Below, piece after piece: positions 46,153 to 55,235 of a stretch of DNA of 64,000 bases. This DNA is from an uncultured Lachnospiraceae bacterium (lineage in GTDB: Bacteria; Bacillota_A; Clostridia; Lachnospirales; Lachnospiraceae). The notes under the pieces are model-generated. The model saw only the letters and a program-made list of their open reading frames with translations. It had not been told where the DNA came from and made no database searches. Numbering within the stretch: the first letter of the stretch is position 1; each line of letters starts with the position of its first letter. The stretch covers positions 1 through 64,000 of the forward strand of contig CAJTOU010000014.1 in assembly GCA_910577835.1 (NCBI GenBank), given 5' to 3'. The position numbers and the translations under genes were made by a program.

Positions 46153-46170
46153 TTGTTAACGAATTGTCAA
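46153..46170 (+). promoter_or_regulatory. Candidate Rex (redox) operator
   Basis: TTGTTAACGAATTGTCAA matches the clostridial Rex consensus TTGTTAA-N4-TTAACAA in 12 of 14 defined positions. It lies at the expected transcription start, where a bound repressor would block the promoter. Rex senses NADH/NAD+, which suits genes of NADH-consuming fermentation. Confidence 0.55.
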
Positions 46171-46202
46171 ACAATAAATTTAATAATGAAAGGAGCTCTA
46201 TT

Positions 46203-47153
46203 ATGGCTAGCAAAATTACAATAATTGGTGCAGGAAGCGTAGGGGCTACGATTGCCTATACTCTATCTCAGGAGACATTTGCATCGGAAATTGTCATTAT
46301 TGACATTAACAAGGAGAAGGTTGACGGGGAGGCGATGGATATCGTACAAGGTACTGCATTTCGTGACCCGATTGACGTGATTTCAGGAGAGTATGAGGAT
46401 GCAAAGGATTCTGATATCGTTATCATTACCTCCGGTGTTCCAAGAAAGGCAGGTCAGACAAGAATCGAGCTTGCTCAGACAAATGTAAACATTATCAAGG
46501 ATATTGCTCCAAAGATTGCCAGTGTTGCCCCGAAGGCACTCTATGTAATCGTGTCAAATCCTGTGGATGTTATGACTTACGCGTTCTTAAAGACATCAGG
46601 ACTTCCGGAAAATCAGATTATCGGTTCCGGTACACTGCTTGATACTACAAGACTTCGTTACGGACTTGCCAATCACTTTAAGATTGCCCAGAAAAATATT
46701 CATGCGTATGTATTTGGCGAGCATGGAGATTCCTCTTTCGTTCCATGGTCAGGCGCAAGCGTTGCAGGCGTGCCTCTTGATGAGTATACCAAAATCAGCA
46801 ACACTTATGGAAAAGATTTGGAAAAATTTGACGAAGCAAGAATGGAAGAATATGTTCATAAATCCGGCGGTGAAATCATAAAAAGAAAAGGGGCGACATT
46901 TTATGGTGTTGCAATGTCAGTTGTAAATCTGTGTGGTATGCTCCTGGCTGCTTACGAATCCGTTGTCACAGTTTCCACTATGATGCATGGAGAATATGGC
47001 GTGGAAGATGTCTGTACAAGCTGTCTTACTATCGTAGGTCCGGAAGGCGTAAAGGGCAAGGTAGAGATGAAACTTACGGATGAAGAAGTCGTTAAATTCC
47101 AGAAAAGTGCCGATGCATTAAAAGCAGTAATTGCGCAGTTAGACTTGAATTAA
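46203..47153 (+). CDS. mdh: Malate/lactate dehydrogenase family enzyme, probably malate
   Basis: A 316-aa NAD-dependent 2-hydroxyacid dehydrogenase. GAGSVGATIA (residues 9-18) binds NAD; the catalytic His is in VFGEHGDSS. The substrate-specificity loop reads GVPRKAGQTR, with Arg81 where lactate dehydrogenases normally have Gln and malate dehydrogenases Arg. Its overall sequence is LDH-like, so the product is not certain, but adjacency to fumarase supports malate. ATG 46203 follows AAAGGAG; an ATG at 46164 does not. It is the first gene of the fumarate operon. Confidence 0.8.
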   Translation: MASKITIIGAGSVGATIAYTLSQETFASEIVIIDINKEKVDGEAMDIVQGTAFRDPIDVISGEYEDAKDSDIVIITSGVPRKAGQTRIELAQTNVNIIKDIAPKIASVAPKALYVIVSNPVDVMTYAFLKTSGLPENQIIGSGTLLDTTRLRYGLANHFKIAQKNIHAYVFGEHGDSSFVPWSGASVAGVPLDEYTKISNTYGKDLEKFDEARMEEYVHKSGGEIIKRKGATFYGVAMSVVNLCGMLLAAYESVVTVSTMMHGEYGVEDVCTSCLTIVGPEGVKGKVEMKLTDEEVVKFQKSADALKAVIAQLDLN

Positions 47154-47256
47154 TATATGCAGCCGATGTAATCAGTCGAAGGCTGATTGACTGATGGATG
47201 TAACCGTTCAAAGACTGCTTGCGTTGGTTGTGAAACAAGATAATTAGGAGGTTAAA

Positions 47257-48621
47257 ATGGAGTATCGTATCGAAAGAGATTCTATGGGTGAAATGCAGGT
47301 GCCTGCCGATAAATACTGGGCAGCTCAGACACAGAGAAGCTTTCAGAATTTCAAAATCGGCGGTGAAAAAATGCCGCCGGAAATTATTCATGCATTCGGT
47401 ATCCTGAAAAAAGGCGCCGCGATTGCAAACTGCAATCTCAAAAAGCTGGATGAAGAAAAGAAGAACTTTATCTGTCAGGCTGCTGACGAAGTGATTGACG
47501 GAACTTTAATGGAGCATTTTCCACTGGTTGTATGGCAGACGGGAAGCGGCACACAGTCCAATATGAACAGCAATGAAGTAATAGCCAACCGCGGAAATGA
47601 ACTTGCAGGAAGCAAACTTCTTCATCCAAATGACCATATCAATATGTCTCAGAGTTCCAATGACACATTTCCTACCGCATTGCATATCGCGGCTGCCATG
47701 AGCATTGAAGACAAACTCTTTCCTGCCATGGACAAGCTGATTGCCACCTTTAAGAGACTAGAAAGCGAAAATGAGGATGTAGTAAAGAGTGGTCGTACTC
47801 ATTTACAGGACGCAGTTCCGATTAAGTTTTCACAGGAAATCAGCGGATGGACCAATATGCTGGAAAAGACAAAGAAAATGCTTCTGGCTGCACTTCCAGG
47901 CTTAAAGGAGCTGGCACTTGGCGGTACAGCCGTAGGAACAGGATTAAATGCTCCAAAAGGTTTTGGAGAAGAGGTTGCAAAGGTTATCAGCGAGCTGACT
48001 GGCAAGGACTTTGTAACAGCAGACAATAAATTCCATGCACTGACTGCAAAAGATGATATTACATTTGCGCATGGAGCATTAAAAGCACTTGCAGCAGATT
48101 TAATGAAGATTGCAAATGATGTCAGATGGCTTGCCAGTGGTCCTAGATGCGGACTTGGTGAAATTACAATTCCTGAAAATGAGCCGGGAAGTTCCATTAT
48201 GCCGGGCAAGGTAAATCCTACCCAGTGTGAATCGCTTACCATGGTGGCAGTTCAGGTTATCGCAAATGATACAGCAGTCGGAATGGCTGCCAGTCAGGGC
48301 AATTTTGAACTGAATGTATTTATGCCGGTAATTGCATATAACTTTTTACAGTCTGTAAGACTGCTTGCAGATGGTATCATATCCTTTAATGATAACTGTG
48401 CAGTTGGTATTCAGGCAAAGAGAGACAAGATGAGCCATAATCTTCACAATTCTCTTATGCTGGTAACTGCCCTGAATCCTTATATTGGTTATGACAATGC
48501 TGCAAAGACAGCTAAAAAAGCCTTTAAGGAGAACATTTCATTAAAAGAAGCCTGTGTTGCATTAGGTTTTTTGACAGAAGAGAAGTTTGATGAAGTATTC
48601 CACCCGGAAGAAATGGTATAA
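47257..48621 (+). CDS. fumC: Fumarate hydratase class II
   Basis: FumC interconverts malate and fumarate. The 454-aa product has SGTQSNMNSNEV, NDTFPTALHIA, GRTHLQDAVPI and the superfamily signature GSSIMPGKVNPTQCE (near residue 313). AGGAGG precedes ATG 47257. It is followed by hdrB after 14 bases. Argininosuccinate lyase or aspartase are close relatives, but the SGTQSNMN and GRTHLQDAVP texts are those of FumC. Confidence 0.95.
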   Translation: MEYRIERDSMGEMQVPADKYWAAQTQRSFQNFKIGGEKMPPEIIHAFGILKKGAAIANCNLKKLDEEKKNFICQAADEVIDGTLMEHFPLVVWQTGSGTQSNMNSNEVIANRGNELAGSKLLHPNDHINMSQSSNDTFPTALHIAAAMSIEDKLFPAMDKLIATFKRLESENEDVVKSGRTHLQDAVPIKFSQEISGWTNMLEKTKKMLLAALPGLKELALGGTAVGTGLNAPKGFGEEVAKVISELTGKDFVTADNKFHALTAKDDITFAHGALKALAADLMKIANDVRWLASGPRCGLGEITIPENEPGSSIMPGKVNPTQCESLTMVAVQVIANDTAVGMAASQGNFELNVFMPVIAYNFLQSVRLLADGIISFNDNCAVGIQAKRDKMSHNLHNSLMLVTALNPYIGYDNAAKTAKKAFKENISLKEACVALGFLTEEKFDEVFHPEEMV

Positions 48622-48635
48622 GACGGAGGTCAAAC

Positions 48636-49424
48636 ATGAAATATAGTTACTATCCAGGATGTACGCTTAAGACAAAAGCGAAGGAATTAAACGATTATGC
48701 AATCCGTTCCGCTAAGGTTCTTGGAATCGAGATGGAAGAGATTGAAAACTGGCAGTGCTGCGGCGGTGTATATACCGCCGCAAAGGATGAGATTGCCACA
48801 AAGCTCTCATCTATAAGAGCACTGGCACAGGCAAGAGATAAAGGGCAGGACCTTTTAACGCTCTGCTCTGCCTGTCATAATGTAATAAAGAGAACAAACA
48901 ATGATATACAGACAGATGAAGACTTTTCATTTAAGGCAAATAATTATATGGCTCCTGATATGGAATATCACGGAGAGACAAAGGTAGTCCACTATTTTGA
49001 GGTATTAAGAGATGTAGTCGGCTTTGACACATTAAAGAGCAAAGTGGTAAATCCTTTAAAGGGCAGAAAAATCGCGCCATATTATGGATGTCTTCTGCTT
49101 CGGCCGGGTACGGTCATGGCGTTTGACGACCCTGAGAATCCGAAGGTTATGGAGGACTTTATCCGTGCGATTGGTGCGGAGCCTGTAATGTATGCTCAGA
49201 GAAATGAGTGCTGCGGTGGTTATATGACATTAAACGACAAGGAAATCGCAGAAAACAGAAGTGAAACGGTCGTTACATCCGCAGTAAAGAAGGGCGCTGA
49301 CTGTATGATTACTGCCTGTCCATTGTGCCGTTATAATCTGGAGGCAAATTCAGTCACAGAACTTCCAGTAATTTACTTTACAGAATTATTGGCTGAAGCT
49401 CTGGGTGTAAAGGAGGTGCAGTAA
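48636..49424 (+). CDS. hdrB: HdrB-like heterodisulfide reductase subunit B (CCG domains)
   Basis: The 262-aa product has two CCG domains: CCGG near residue 42 plus CSACHN, and a second ECCGGYMTL near 190 plus CPLCRYN. In HdrB these bind two non-cubane [4Fe-4S] clusters that reduce disulfides; TfrB of methanogenic thiol:fumarate reductase carries similar domains. It forms a pair with hdrC (stop and start adjacent). The disulfide acceptor is not known here; electrons may instead pass on to the fumarate reductase subunits downstream. Confidence 0.9.
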   Translation: MKYSYYPGCTLKTKAKELNDYAIRSAKVLGIEMEEIENWQCCGGVYTAAKDEIATKLSSIRALAQARDKGQDLLTLCSACHNVIKRTNNDIQTDEDFSFKANNYMAPDMEYHGETKVVHYFEVLRDVVGFDTLKSKVVNPLKGRKIAPYYGCLLLRPGTVMAFDDPENPKVMEDFIRAIGAEPVMYAQRNECCGGYMTLNDKEIAENRSETVVTSAVKKGADCMITACPLCRYNLEANSVTELPVIYFTELLAEALGVKEVQ

Positions 49425-49814
49425 ATGCTTAATACAAAAATTTCAAAGGAAGAGCTGGAAAGAATCAGTGGAGTCAAGACAAACAAGTGCATGAAGTGCG
49501 GTAAATGCTCCGGCACCTGTCCAAATTTTGACGGCATGGATTATCATCCTCATCAGTTTGTAGATATGGTTGACAAGGGAAATATCGAACCGCTGTTGCA
49601 GTCAGATTCCATCTGGACCTGTTTAAGCTGTATGGCATGTCTGCAAAGATGTCCAAGAAGCGTGGAGCCTGCAAAGCTGATTGAGGCAGTGCGCCTTGCA
49701 GTTGTACGCCAGCAGGATGCCAATCATCTTCATGCTGAGGAAATACCTGAGCTGTTGGATGAGGATTTGCCACAGCAGGCGATTGTAAGCGCTTTCCGTA
49801 AATATAAAAAATAA
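49425..49814 (+). CDS. hdrC: HdrC-like 4Fe-4S subunit
   Basis: A 129-aa protein with two [4Fe-4S] motifs: CMKCGKCSGTCP (near residue 22) and CLSCMACLQRCP (near 66). HdrC links HdrA to HdrB. AAAGGAGG ends inside hdrB and leads to ATG 49425. A 126-base spacer separates it from hdrA, the largest gap between the Hdr/Flx genes. Confidence 0.9.
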   Translation: MLNTKISKEELERISGVKTNKCMKCGKCSGTCPNFDGMDYHPHQFVDMVDKGNIEPLLQSDSIWTCLSCMACLQRCPRSVEPAKLIEAVRLAVVRQQDANHLHAEEIPELLDEDLPQQAIVSAFRKYKK

Positions 49815-49877
49815 GGATTGGGCAGCAATGCTTGTTTTAATTTATAAATATTATTCCCATAAAAATAAAATTCTATT

Positions 49878-49907
49878 CATAGGAAATTGTTTTGCTAATT
49901 TTCTATG
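49878..49907. promoter_or_regulatory. Hairpin between hdrC and hdrA
   Basis: CATAGGAAATT (49878-49888) pairs with AATTTTCTATG (49897-49907) with one G-U pair. No T-run follows, so I read it as an RNA-processing or regulatory stem and not a terminator. Confidence 0.5.
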
Positions 49908-49949
49908 ACAACAAATTGAAAAAAATATTTAGAAAGCAGAGTGAAAAAA

Positions 49950-51935
49950 ATGCAGAGAATTGGAGTATTTGTATGTTGGTGTGGTAGTAATATTGCAGCG
50001 ACAGTAGACGTTGCAGCAGTGGCTGAGGCATTAAAAAATGAACCGGGCGTTGTATTTGCAACTGACTATCAGTACATGTGTTCTGCAAGTGGACAGGAAA
50101 TTATCAAAGACGCGATTAAGGAGCATAATCTTACTGGCGTAGTTATCTGTTCATGTTCACCAAGAATGCATGAAGTTACTTTCCGCAGAACTGTGGAAGC
50201 CGCAGGACTGAACCCTTACATGCTGGAAATTGCAAATATCCGCGAGCAGTGTTCATGGATACACAAGGATAAAGCAGAAGGTACAGAAAAAGCGATTATC
50301 TTGGGCAGAACAGCGATTGCGAAAGTTCACTTAAATGCACCGCTTACCGCACAGGAAAGTCCTGTGGTAAAACGTGCGCTGGTAATTGGCGGAGGTATTG
50401 CAGGTATCCAGACAGCGCTTGATATTGCGGATGCAGGATTTGAAGTGGATATTGTAGAAAAGAATCCTACGATTGGCGGTAAAATGGCGCAGCTTGACAA
50501 AACCTTCCCAACACTTGACTGTGCAGCATGTATTCTTACCCCTAAAATGGTGGATGCAGGCGCAAATGATAAGATAGGTCTTTATACTTACTGCGAGGTA
50601 GACAAGGTAGAAGGCTTTGTTGGTAATTTCAAAGTAACAATCCGTCAGAAACCACGTTTTGTAGACGCCACAAAATGTACCGGATGTGGAGAGTGTACCA
50701 CAAAATGTCCGTCAAAAAAGAATCCAAATGAGTTTAATATGGGACTGGATAACCGTCCGGCTATCTATATTCCATTTGCGCAGGCTGTTCCAAAGCTTGC
50801 AACGATTGACCCGGATGACTGTATCTATATGAAGACCGGAAAATGCGGACTTTGTTCTAAAGTATGTACCGCCGGAGCAATTAACTATGAGCAGAAAGAA
50901 GAGTTTATTACAAAAGAGTATGGCGCTATCGTTGTAGCAACCGGCTACAATCAGATTAAGCCGACAGAATTTGAGGAATACGGCTATAATAATTATCCAG
51001 ATGTTGTTACTTCACTGGAATTTGAGCGTCTTATGAATGCGGCAGGCCCTACAAAAGGACATCTTCTGCGGCCTTCAGACGGAAAACCGCCAAAGAAAAT
51101 TGTATTTGTACAATGCGTTGGTTCCAGAGGGCAGTCTTGCAGAGACAAATCCTATTGTTCCAAGATTTGTTGTATGTATACGGCAAAACACGCAATGCTG
51201 GTAAAAGACCATTATCCTGATGTAGATGTTACTGTATTTTATATTGATGTCCGTACTCCGGGAAAGAATTTTGATGAGTTTTACCGCCGTGCAGTAGAGG
51301 AATTTGGCGTTCATTATGTTAAGGGTATGGTAGGAAAGGTTTCCGAGGAAGACGGTGTATTAAAAGTACAGGCATCAGACCTTCTGGCAAACGAACAGAT
51401 TCATATGGATGCCGATATGGTTGTACTTGCAGCAGCGATTGAGCCAAATGAATCAGCAAGAAGTCTTGCAACTATGCTGACAGCAAGTATGGATACAAAT
51501 GACTTCTTCACAGAGGCACACGCAAAGCTTCGTCCGGTAGAAAGTCCGACTGCGGGCGTATTCTTATCCGGTACCTGTCAGGGACCGAAGGATATTCCGG
51601 AGACAGTTTCACAGGCAAGTGCGGCTGCAGCAAAAGTAATCGGACTTCTTGCAAAAGACCATCTTTTATGTAATCCTTGCGTTTCACATTCGAATGAGCT
51701 TTTATGTAACGGCTGTTCCACATGTGCAAATGTATGTCCGTACGGAGCAATTGATTATGTGACAAAAGAGATTAACGACCATGGTGTACGAGAGACAAGA
51801 CGGGTTGCAGTTGTAAATGAAGCAGTTTGTCAGGGATGTGGTGCATGTACGGTTACATGTCCTTCCGGTGCTATGGACCTTAAGGGCTTTGCAAACAGAC
51901 AAATTATGGCGGAGGTAGATGCAATATGCAGGTAA
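49950..51935 (+). CDS. hdrA: HdrA-like FAD/iron-sulfur subunit (electron bifurcation hub)
   Basis: The 661-aa product is an HdrA homologue, the FAD subunit that splits electron pairs in Hdr complexes. The N-terminal VFVCWCGSNIA has two Cys; GGGIAGIQTALDIADAG near residue 148 is the FAD-binding fold; four ferredoxin-like Cys clusters follow: CTGCGECTTKCP (near 242), CGLCSKVCTAG (near 300), CNGCSTCANVCP (near 585) and CQGCGACTVTCP (near 627). Start: ATG 49950, or GTG 49941 in frame. It overlaps mvhD by ten bases. Two extra clusters at the C-terminus are a ferredoxin-like module. Confidence 0.92.
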   Translation: MQRIGVFVCWCGSNIAATVDVAAVAEALKNEPGVVFATDYQYMCSASGQEIIKDAIKEHNLTGVVICSCSPRMHEVTFRRTVEAAGLNPYMLEIANIREQCSWIHKDKAEGTEKAIILGRTAIAKVHLNAPLTAQESPVVKRALVIGGGIAGIQTALDIADAGFEVDIVEKNPTIGGKMAQLDKTFPTLDCAACILTPKMVDAGANDKIGLYTYCEVDKVEGFVGNFKVTIRQKPRFVDATKCTGCGECTTKCPSKKNPNEFNMGLDNRPAIYIPFAQAVPKLATIDPDDCIYMKTGKCGLCSKVCTAGAINYEQKEEFITKEYGAIVVATGYNQIKPTEFEEYGYNNYPDVVTSLEFERLMNAAGPTKGHLLRPSDGKPPKKIVFVQCVGSRGQSCRDKSYCSKICCMYTAKHAMLVKDHYPDVDVTVFYIDVRTPGKNFDEFYRRAVEEFGVHYVKGMVGKVSEEDGVLKVQASDLLANEQIHMDADMVVLAAAIEPNESARSLATMLTASMDTNDFFTEAHAKLRPVESPTAGVFLSGTCQGPKDIPETVSQASAAAAKVIGLLAKDHLLCNPCVSHSNELLCNGCSTCANVCPYGAIDYVTKEINDHGVRETRRVAVVNEAVCQGCGACTVTCPSGAMDLKGFANRQIMAEVDAICR

Positions 51936-52378
51936 ATGAAGTTGAAGAAAAGAAAGAATTTACTCCATTAATTGTGGCATTTTGCTGCAACTGGTGTTCC
52001 TATGCGGGAGCAGACCTTGCCGGAAGCAATCGTCTGAATTATCCTGCAAATATAAAAATTATACGTGTTCCCTGTTCATGCCGTGTAAATCCGCTCTTTA
52101 TTTTAAGAGCCTTTCAGCGTGGCGCAGACGGTGTCATCTTATGTGGATGTCATCCGGGTGACTGCCATTATACAACAGGCAATTATTATGCGCGAAGAAG
52201 AATGACCACATTATTCTCAATGCTTGACTATCTCGGTATTGAGAAGGAGAGAACAAGAGTGGAATGGGTTTCCGCTGCCGAGGGCGTAAAGTTTGCCCAG
52301 ACAATGAACGAGTTTGCTGAAGCCATAACAAAGCTTGGAGAGAACAGAAAGTTGAGGGATCTGCGATGCGAGAAATAA
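51926..52378 (+). CDS. flxD: MvhD/FlxD-like electron-transfer subunit
   Basis: A 150-aa MvhD-family protein, the adaptor that connects a hydrogenase or FlxABC module to HdrA. Cys residues in AFCCNWCSYAGAD and in VPCSCRVNP, CGCHPGDCHY would bind a [2Fe-2S] cluster. Start lies inside hdrA and the end inside flxC. No hydrogenase (MvhA/G) is present, so an NADH-linked module takes its place. Confidence 0.9.
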   Translation: MQVNEVEEKKEFTPLIVAFCCNWCSYAGADLAGSNRLNYPANIKIIRVPCSCRVNPLFILRAFQRGADGVILCGCHPGDCHYTTGNYYARRRMTTLFSMLDYLGIEKERTRVEWVSAAEGVKFAQTMNEFAEAITKLGENRKLRDLRCEK

Positions 52379-53355
52379 GAGAGTTGCTGGTAAAGAAAAT
52401 TAACGAGTTGCTTGAAAATGGAACCGTAAATCGCGTCATCGGCTGGAAGGCTGGAGATTTCTGTTATGATGTGACTCCGGCTGTCTATACAAAGGAAGAT
52501 AATCTTGATGATTTTCTTTTTGACGGCTTCTGCGGTGCAAATCAGAGCAAATATTTGATTAATGAAACAAAAGAAGAAGGCAAAGTACTGGTTTTGTTAA
52601 AGCCATGTGATTCTTACAGCTTTAATCAGCTTATAAAGGAACACAGAATAGACAAAGAAAAGGTATATGTACTTGGTATTCCATGTTCAGGCATGCTTGA
52701 TATAAATAAAATGAAGGAACAGGGAATTACAGGTATCCTGAATATTACAGAAGACGGTGATACGGTAAAAGCAGAGACACTTTATGGAACAAAAGAGTGT
52801 GACAGAAAAGATGTGCTGCTGGAAAGATGTCTGTGCTGCAAGGGAAGCAAGCATGTAGCATATGATGAACTGCTGGTTCCGGAAGCAGAAGAAAATGAAC
52901 TTGGCGGAGTGGACAGATTTTCAAAGGTGGCTGAACTTGAGTCAATGACACCGGAAGAGAAATTTGATTTCTGGAGAACAGAGCTTTCCAAATGTATCCG
53001 CTGTAACGCATGCCGGAATGTATGTCCAGCCTGCTCCTGCCGTACCTGCGTATTTGACAATGCCGCTTCCGGTGTGGCTGCAAAAGTAAATGCAGATACC
53101 TTTGAGGAAAACATGTTCCATATTATCAGAGCATGGCATGTAGCTGGCCGTTGTACAGATTGCGGCGAATGCAGCAGAGTATGTCCGCAGAATATCCCGC
53201 TTCAGCTTTTAAACCGCAAGTTTATCAAAGATATGAATGAGCTTTATGGCGAGTTTCAGGCAGGCGCGGATTCCGAGACAAAAGGACCGTTGACAGCGTT
53301 TACAAAAGAAGATGCGGAACCGGGCATAATCTATACGAGAGGTGGTGACAGATAA
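52366..53355 (+). CDS. flxC: FlxC-like 4Fe-4S dicluster subunit
   Basis: A 329-aa protein with an FrhB-like N-terminal region (LLKPCDSYSFNQLIKEHRID, VYVLGIPCSGMLD, CLCCKG) and a C-terminal dicluster: CIRCNACRNVCPACSCRTC (near residue 212) and CTDCGECSRVCP (near 260). Similar proteins sit in Flx clusters of sulfate reducers. It overlaps flxB by one base. Confidence 0.8.
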   Translation: MREIRELLVKKINELLENGTVNRVIGWKAGDFCYDVTPAVYTKEDNLDDFLFDGFCGANQSKYLINETKEEGKVLVLLKPCDSYSFNQLIKEHRIDKEKVYVLGIPCSGMLDINKMKEQGITGILNITEDGDTVKAETLYGTKECDRKDVLLERCLCCKGSKHVAYDELLVPEAEENELGGVDRFSKVAELESMTPEEKFDFWRTELSKCIRCNACRNVCPACSCRTCVFDNAASGVAAKVNADTFEENMFHIIRAWHVAGRCTDCGECSRVCPQNIPLQLLNRKFIKDMNELYGEFQAGADSETKGPLTAFTKEDAEPGIIYTRGGDR

Positions 53356-54380
53356 TGTTAAAGATTTCCATGAATGAAATTGATAAGCTTTTTAAGGCAA
53401 TCGCAGAATCTGATACATTATACCTTCCAATCGAGAAAGGCGATCAGATTGAGTTTTACGCTTACGATGATGATGCAAAGGTTCGTCTGGATGCACTTCA
53501 TACAGTAAAATCTGCAAAGGATGCATTTCTGCCAAACTGTGAGACTATGATGAAGTTCAAGGTAGAAGGCAAAAATATTGAAATAGAAGAAGAAGCTCGT
53601 ATCAGTGAAGAATTTGTAATTTTTGGCGTGAGAGCGTGCGATGCGAGAAGCTTTGCCATTCTTGACAAGGTATATTTATCAGACCCGGTAGATACTTTCT
53701 ATGCGGCAAGACGCGAGCATGGCATAGTAGTTTCTCTTGGCTGCAGCAGACCAGAAGAAACATGTTTCTGTACTAAATTTGATATCGATGCTACTGAGCC
53801 GGAAGGTGATGTAACAACATGGATTGCAGATGATGTTCTTTATTGGGAAGCAAAGAGCGAAAAAGGCAAAGCACTGACAGAAAAGATAAAAGCTGTATTT
53901 GAAGAGACAGACAATGCGGCAGTAGAAAAACAAAAGGAAGAAGTAAAGGCTGTCCTTGACAAGCTTCCATTAAACAGCATGGATATGGAATACTTAAAGG
54001 GCGCTGATATGATGGAATTATTTAAAAGTCCAAAGTGGGAAGAACTTTATAAGTCCTGTCTTGGCTGTGGTACCTGTACATTTGTATGTCCTACCTGTCA
54101 GTGTTATGATATCAGAGATTATGACACAGGTCATGGTATTACACGTTATCGTTGTTGGGATTCCTGTATGTATAAGGATTTTACCATGATGGCACACGGA
54201 ACAAACAGAAAGACACAGTTGGAGCGTTTCCGTCAGAGATTTATGCATAAGCTGTCCTATTTTCCGATTAATAATGATGGAGAATTTGGTTGTGTGGGAT
54301 GCGGCCGCTGTATCAGTAAATGTCCGATTTCCATGAATATAACAAAAGTAATAAAGACACTGGGAGGTGACAGCGAATGA
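53355..54380 (+). CDS. flxB: FlxB-like 4Fe-4S dicluster subunit (AsrA/HydB type)
   Basis: The 341-aa product belongs to the AsrA/sulfhydrogenase-beta group: an N-terminal globular part with RACDARSFAILDKV and, near the end, clusters CLGCGTCTFVCPTCQC (near residue 233) and CVGCGRCISKCPI (near 312). It passes electrons from FlxA. It overlaps flxA with ATGA. Confidence 0.85.
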   Translation: MLKISMNEIDKLFKAIAESDTLYLPIEKGDQIEFYAYDDDAKVRLDALHTVKSAKDAFLPNCETMMKFKVEGKNIEIEEEARISEEFVIFGVRACDARSFAILDKVYLSDPVDTFYAARREHGIVVSLGCSRPEETCFCTKFDIDATEPEGDVTTWIADDVLYWEAKSEKGKALTEKIKAVFEETDNAAVEKQKEEVKAVLDKLPLNSMDMEYLKGADMMELFKSPKWEELYKSCLGCGTCTFVCPTCQCYDIRDYDTGHGITRYRCWDSCMYKDFTMMAHGTNRKTQLERFRQRFMHKLSYFPINNDGEFGCVGCGRCISKCPISMNITKVIKTLGGDSE

Positions 54381-55201
54381 GTGAAGTATTAATACCAAAG
54401 ATTGGTGTCGTAACGGATATCCGCATGGACACCCCTGATGTAAAAACATTTCGTGTGGTAACACAAGACGGCAAGAAGGCATTTGAACATAAGCCGGGCC
54501 AGTGTGCCATGCTCTCAATTCCGGGCGTAGGCGAGGCAATGTTTTCCATCACATCATCTCCGACAAATACAGAATTTATGGAATTTTCCATTAAAAAGTG
54601 TGGCTGTCTTACTGACTGGCTTCATCAGATGGAAGTAGGACAGATGATTACAATTCGCGGACCTTATGGAAATCCGTTCCCTGTTGATACAGAATTAAAG
54701 GGAAAGAACCTTATCTTTATTGCCGGTGGTATCGGTCTTGCGCCGCTTCGTTCTGTTATTAATTATTGCAGAGACAAGAGAGAGGCTTACGGCACAATTG
54801 ATATTGTATACGGTTCCCGTTCCGCAGATGATTTGGTAGATTATCAGGAAATTATTGATGAATGGGAAAAGACAGACGGTGTCAATGTTCATCTGACAAT
54901 TGACCGTGAACAGGAAGGCTGGAACGGGCATGTAGGATTTGTTCCAAATTATGTAAAGGAATTAAATCTGAATGTGGATTCTACGGTACTTATCTGCGGA
55001 CCTCCGATTATGATTAAATTTACTCTTGCAGGATTACAGGAGCTTGGATTTAAGAAGGAGCAGGTATATACAACTCTGGAGCTTCGCATGAAGTGTGGTG
55101 TCGGCAAATGCGGCCGCTGTAATGTAGGTTCCAAATATGTATGTAAAGATGGTCCTGTATTCCGCTTTGACCAAATTGACGAATTACCAGATGAATATTA
55201 A
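54377..55201 (+). CDS. flxA: FlxA-like FAD/NAD(P)H reductase (AsrB/PyrK type)
   Basis: The 274-aa flavoprotein has an FAD-binding region (KPGQCAMLSIPGVGEAMFSI), an NAD(P)-binding Rossmann part with FIAGGIGLAPLRS (near residue 117), and a C-terminal [2Fe-2S] site CGVGKCGRCNVG with a further Cys. This is the likely NADH entry point of the complex. The Cys pattern is that of dihydroorotate dehydrogenase PyrK and sulfhydrogenase gamma. Confidence 0.88.
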   Translation: MSEVLIPKIGVVTDIRMDTPDVKTFRVVTQDGKKAFEHKPGQCAMLSIPGVGEAMFSITSSPTNTEFMEFSIKKCGCLTDWLHQMEVGQMITIRGPYGNPFPVDTELKGKNLIFIAGGIGLAPLRSVINYCRDKREAYGTIDIVYGSRSADDLVDYQEIIDEWEKTDGVNVHLTIDREQEGWNGHVGFVPNYVKELNLNVDSTVLICGPPIMIKFTLAGLQELGFKKEQVYTTLELRMKCGVGKCGRCNVGSKYVCKDGPVFRFDQIDELPDEY

Positions 55202-55235
55202 AAATATGCAATAAACAGAGAGGAAGGTTCAAATC

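Noticed and set aside
46203..47153. Plain L-lactate dehydrogenase call
   Set aside because: The overall sequence is LDH-like, but Arg81 and the fumarase next door argue for malate; kept as an alternative.
47799..48242. Minus-strand frame inside fumC
   Set aside because: Antisense shadow of a well-conserved fumarase; no independent evidence.
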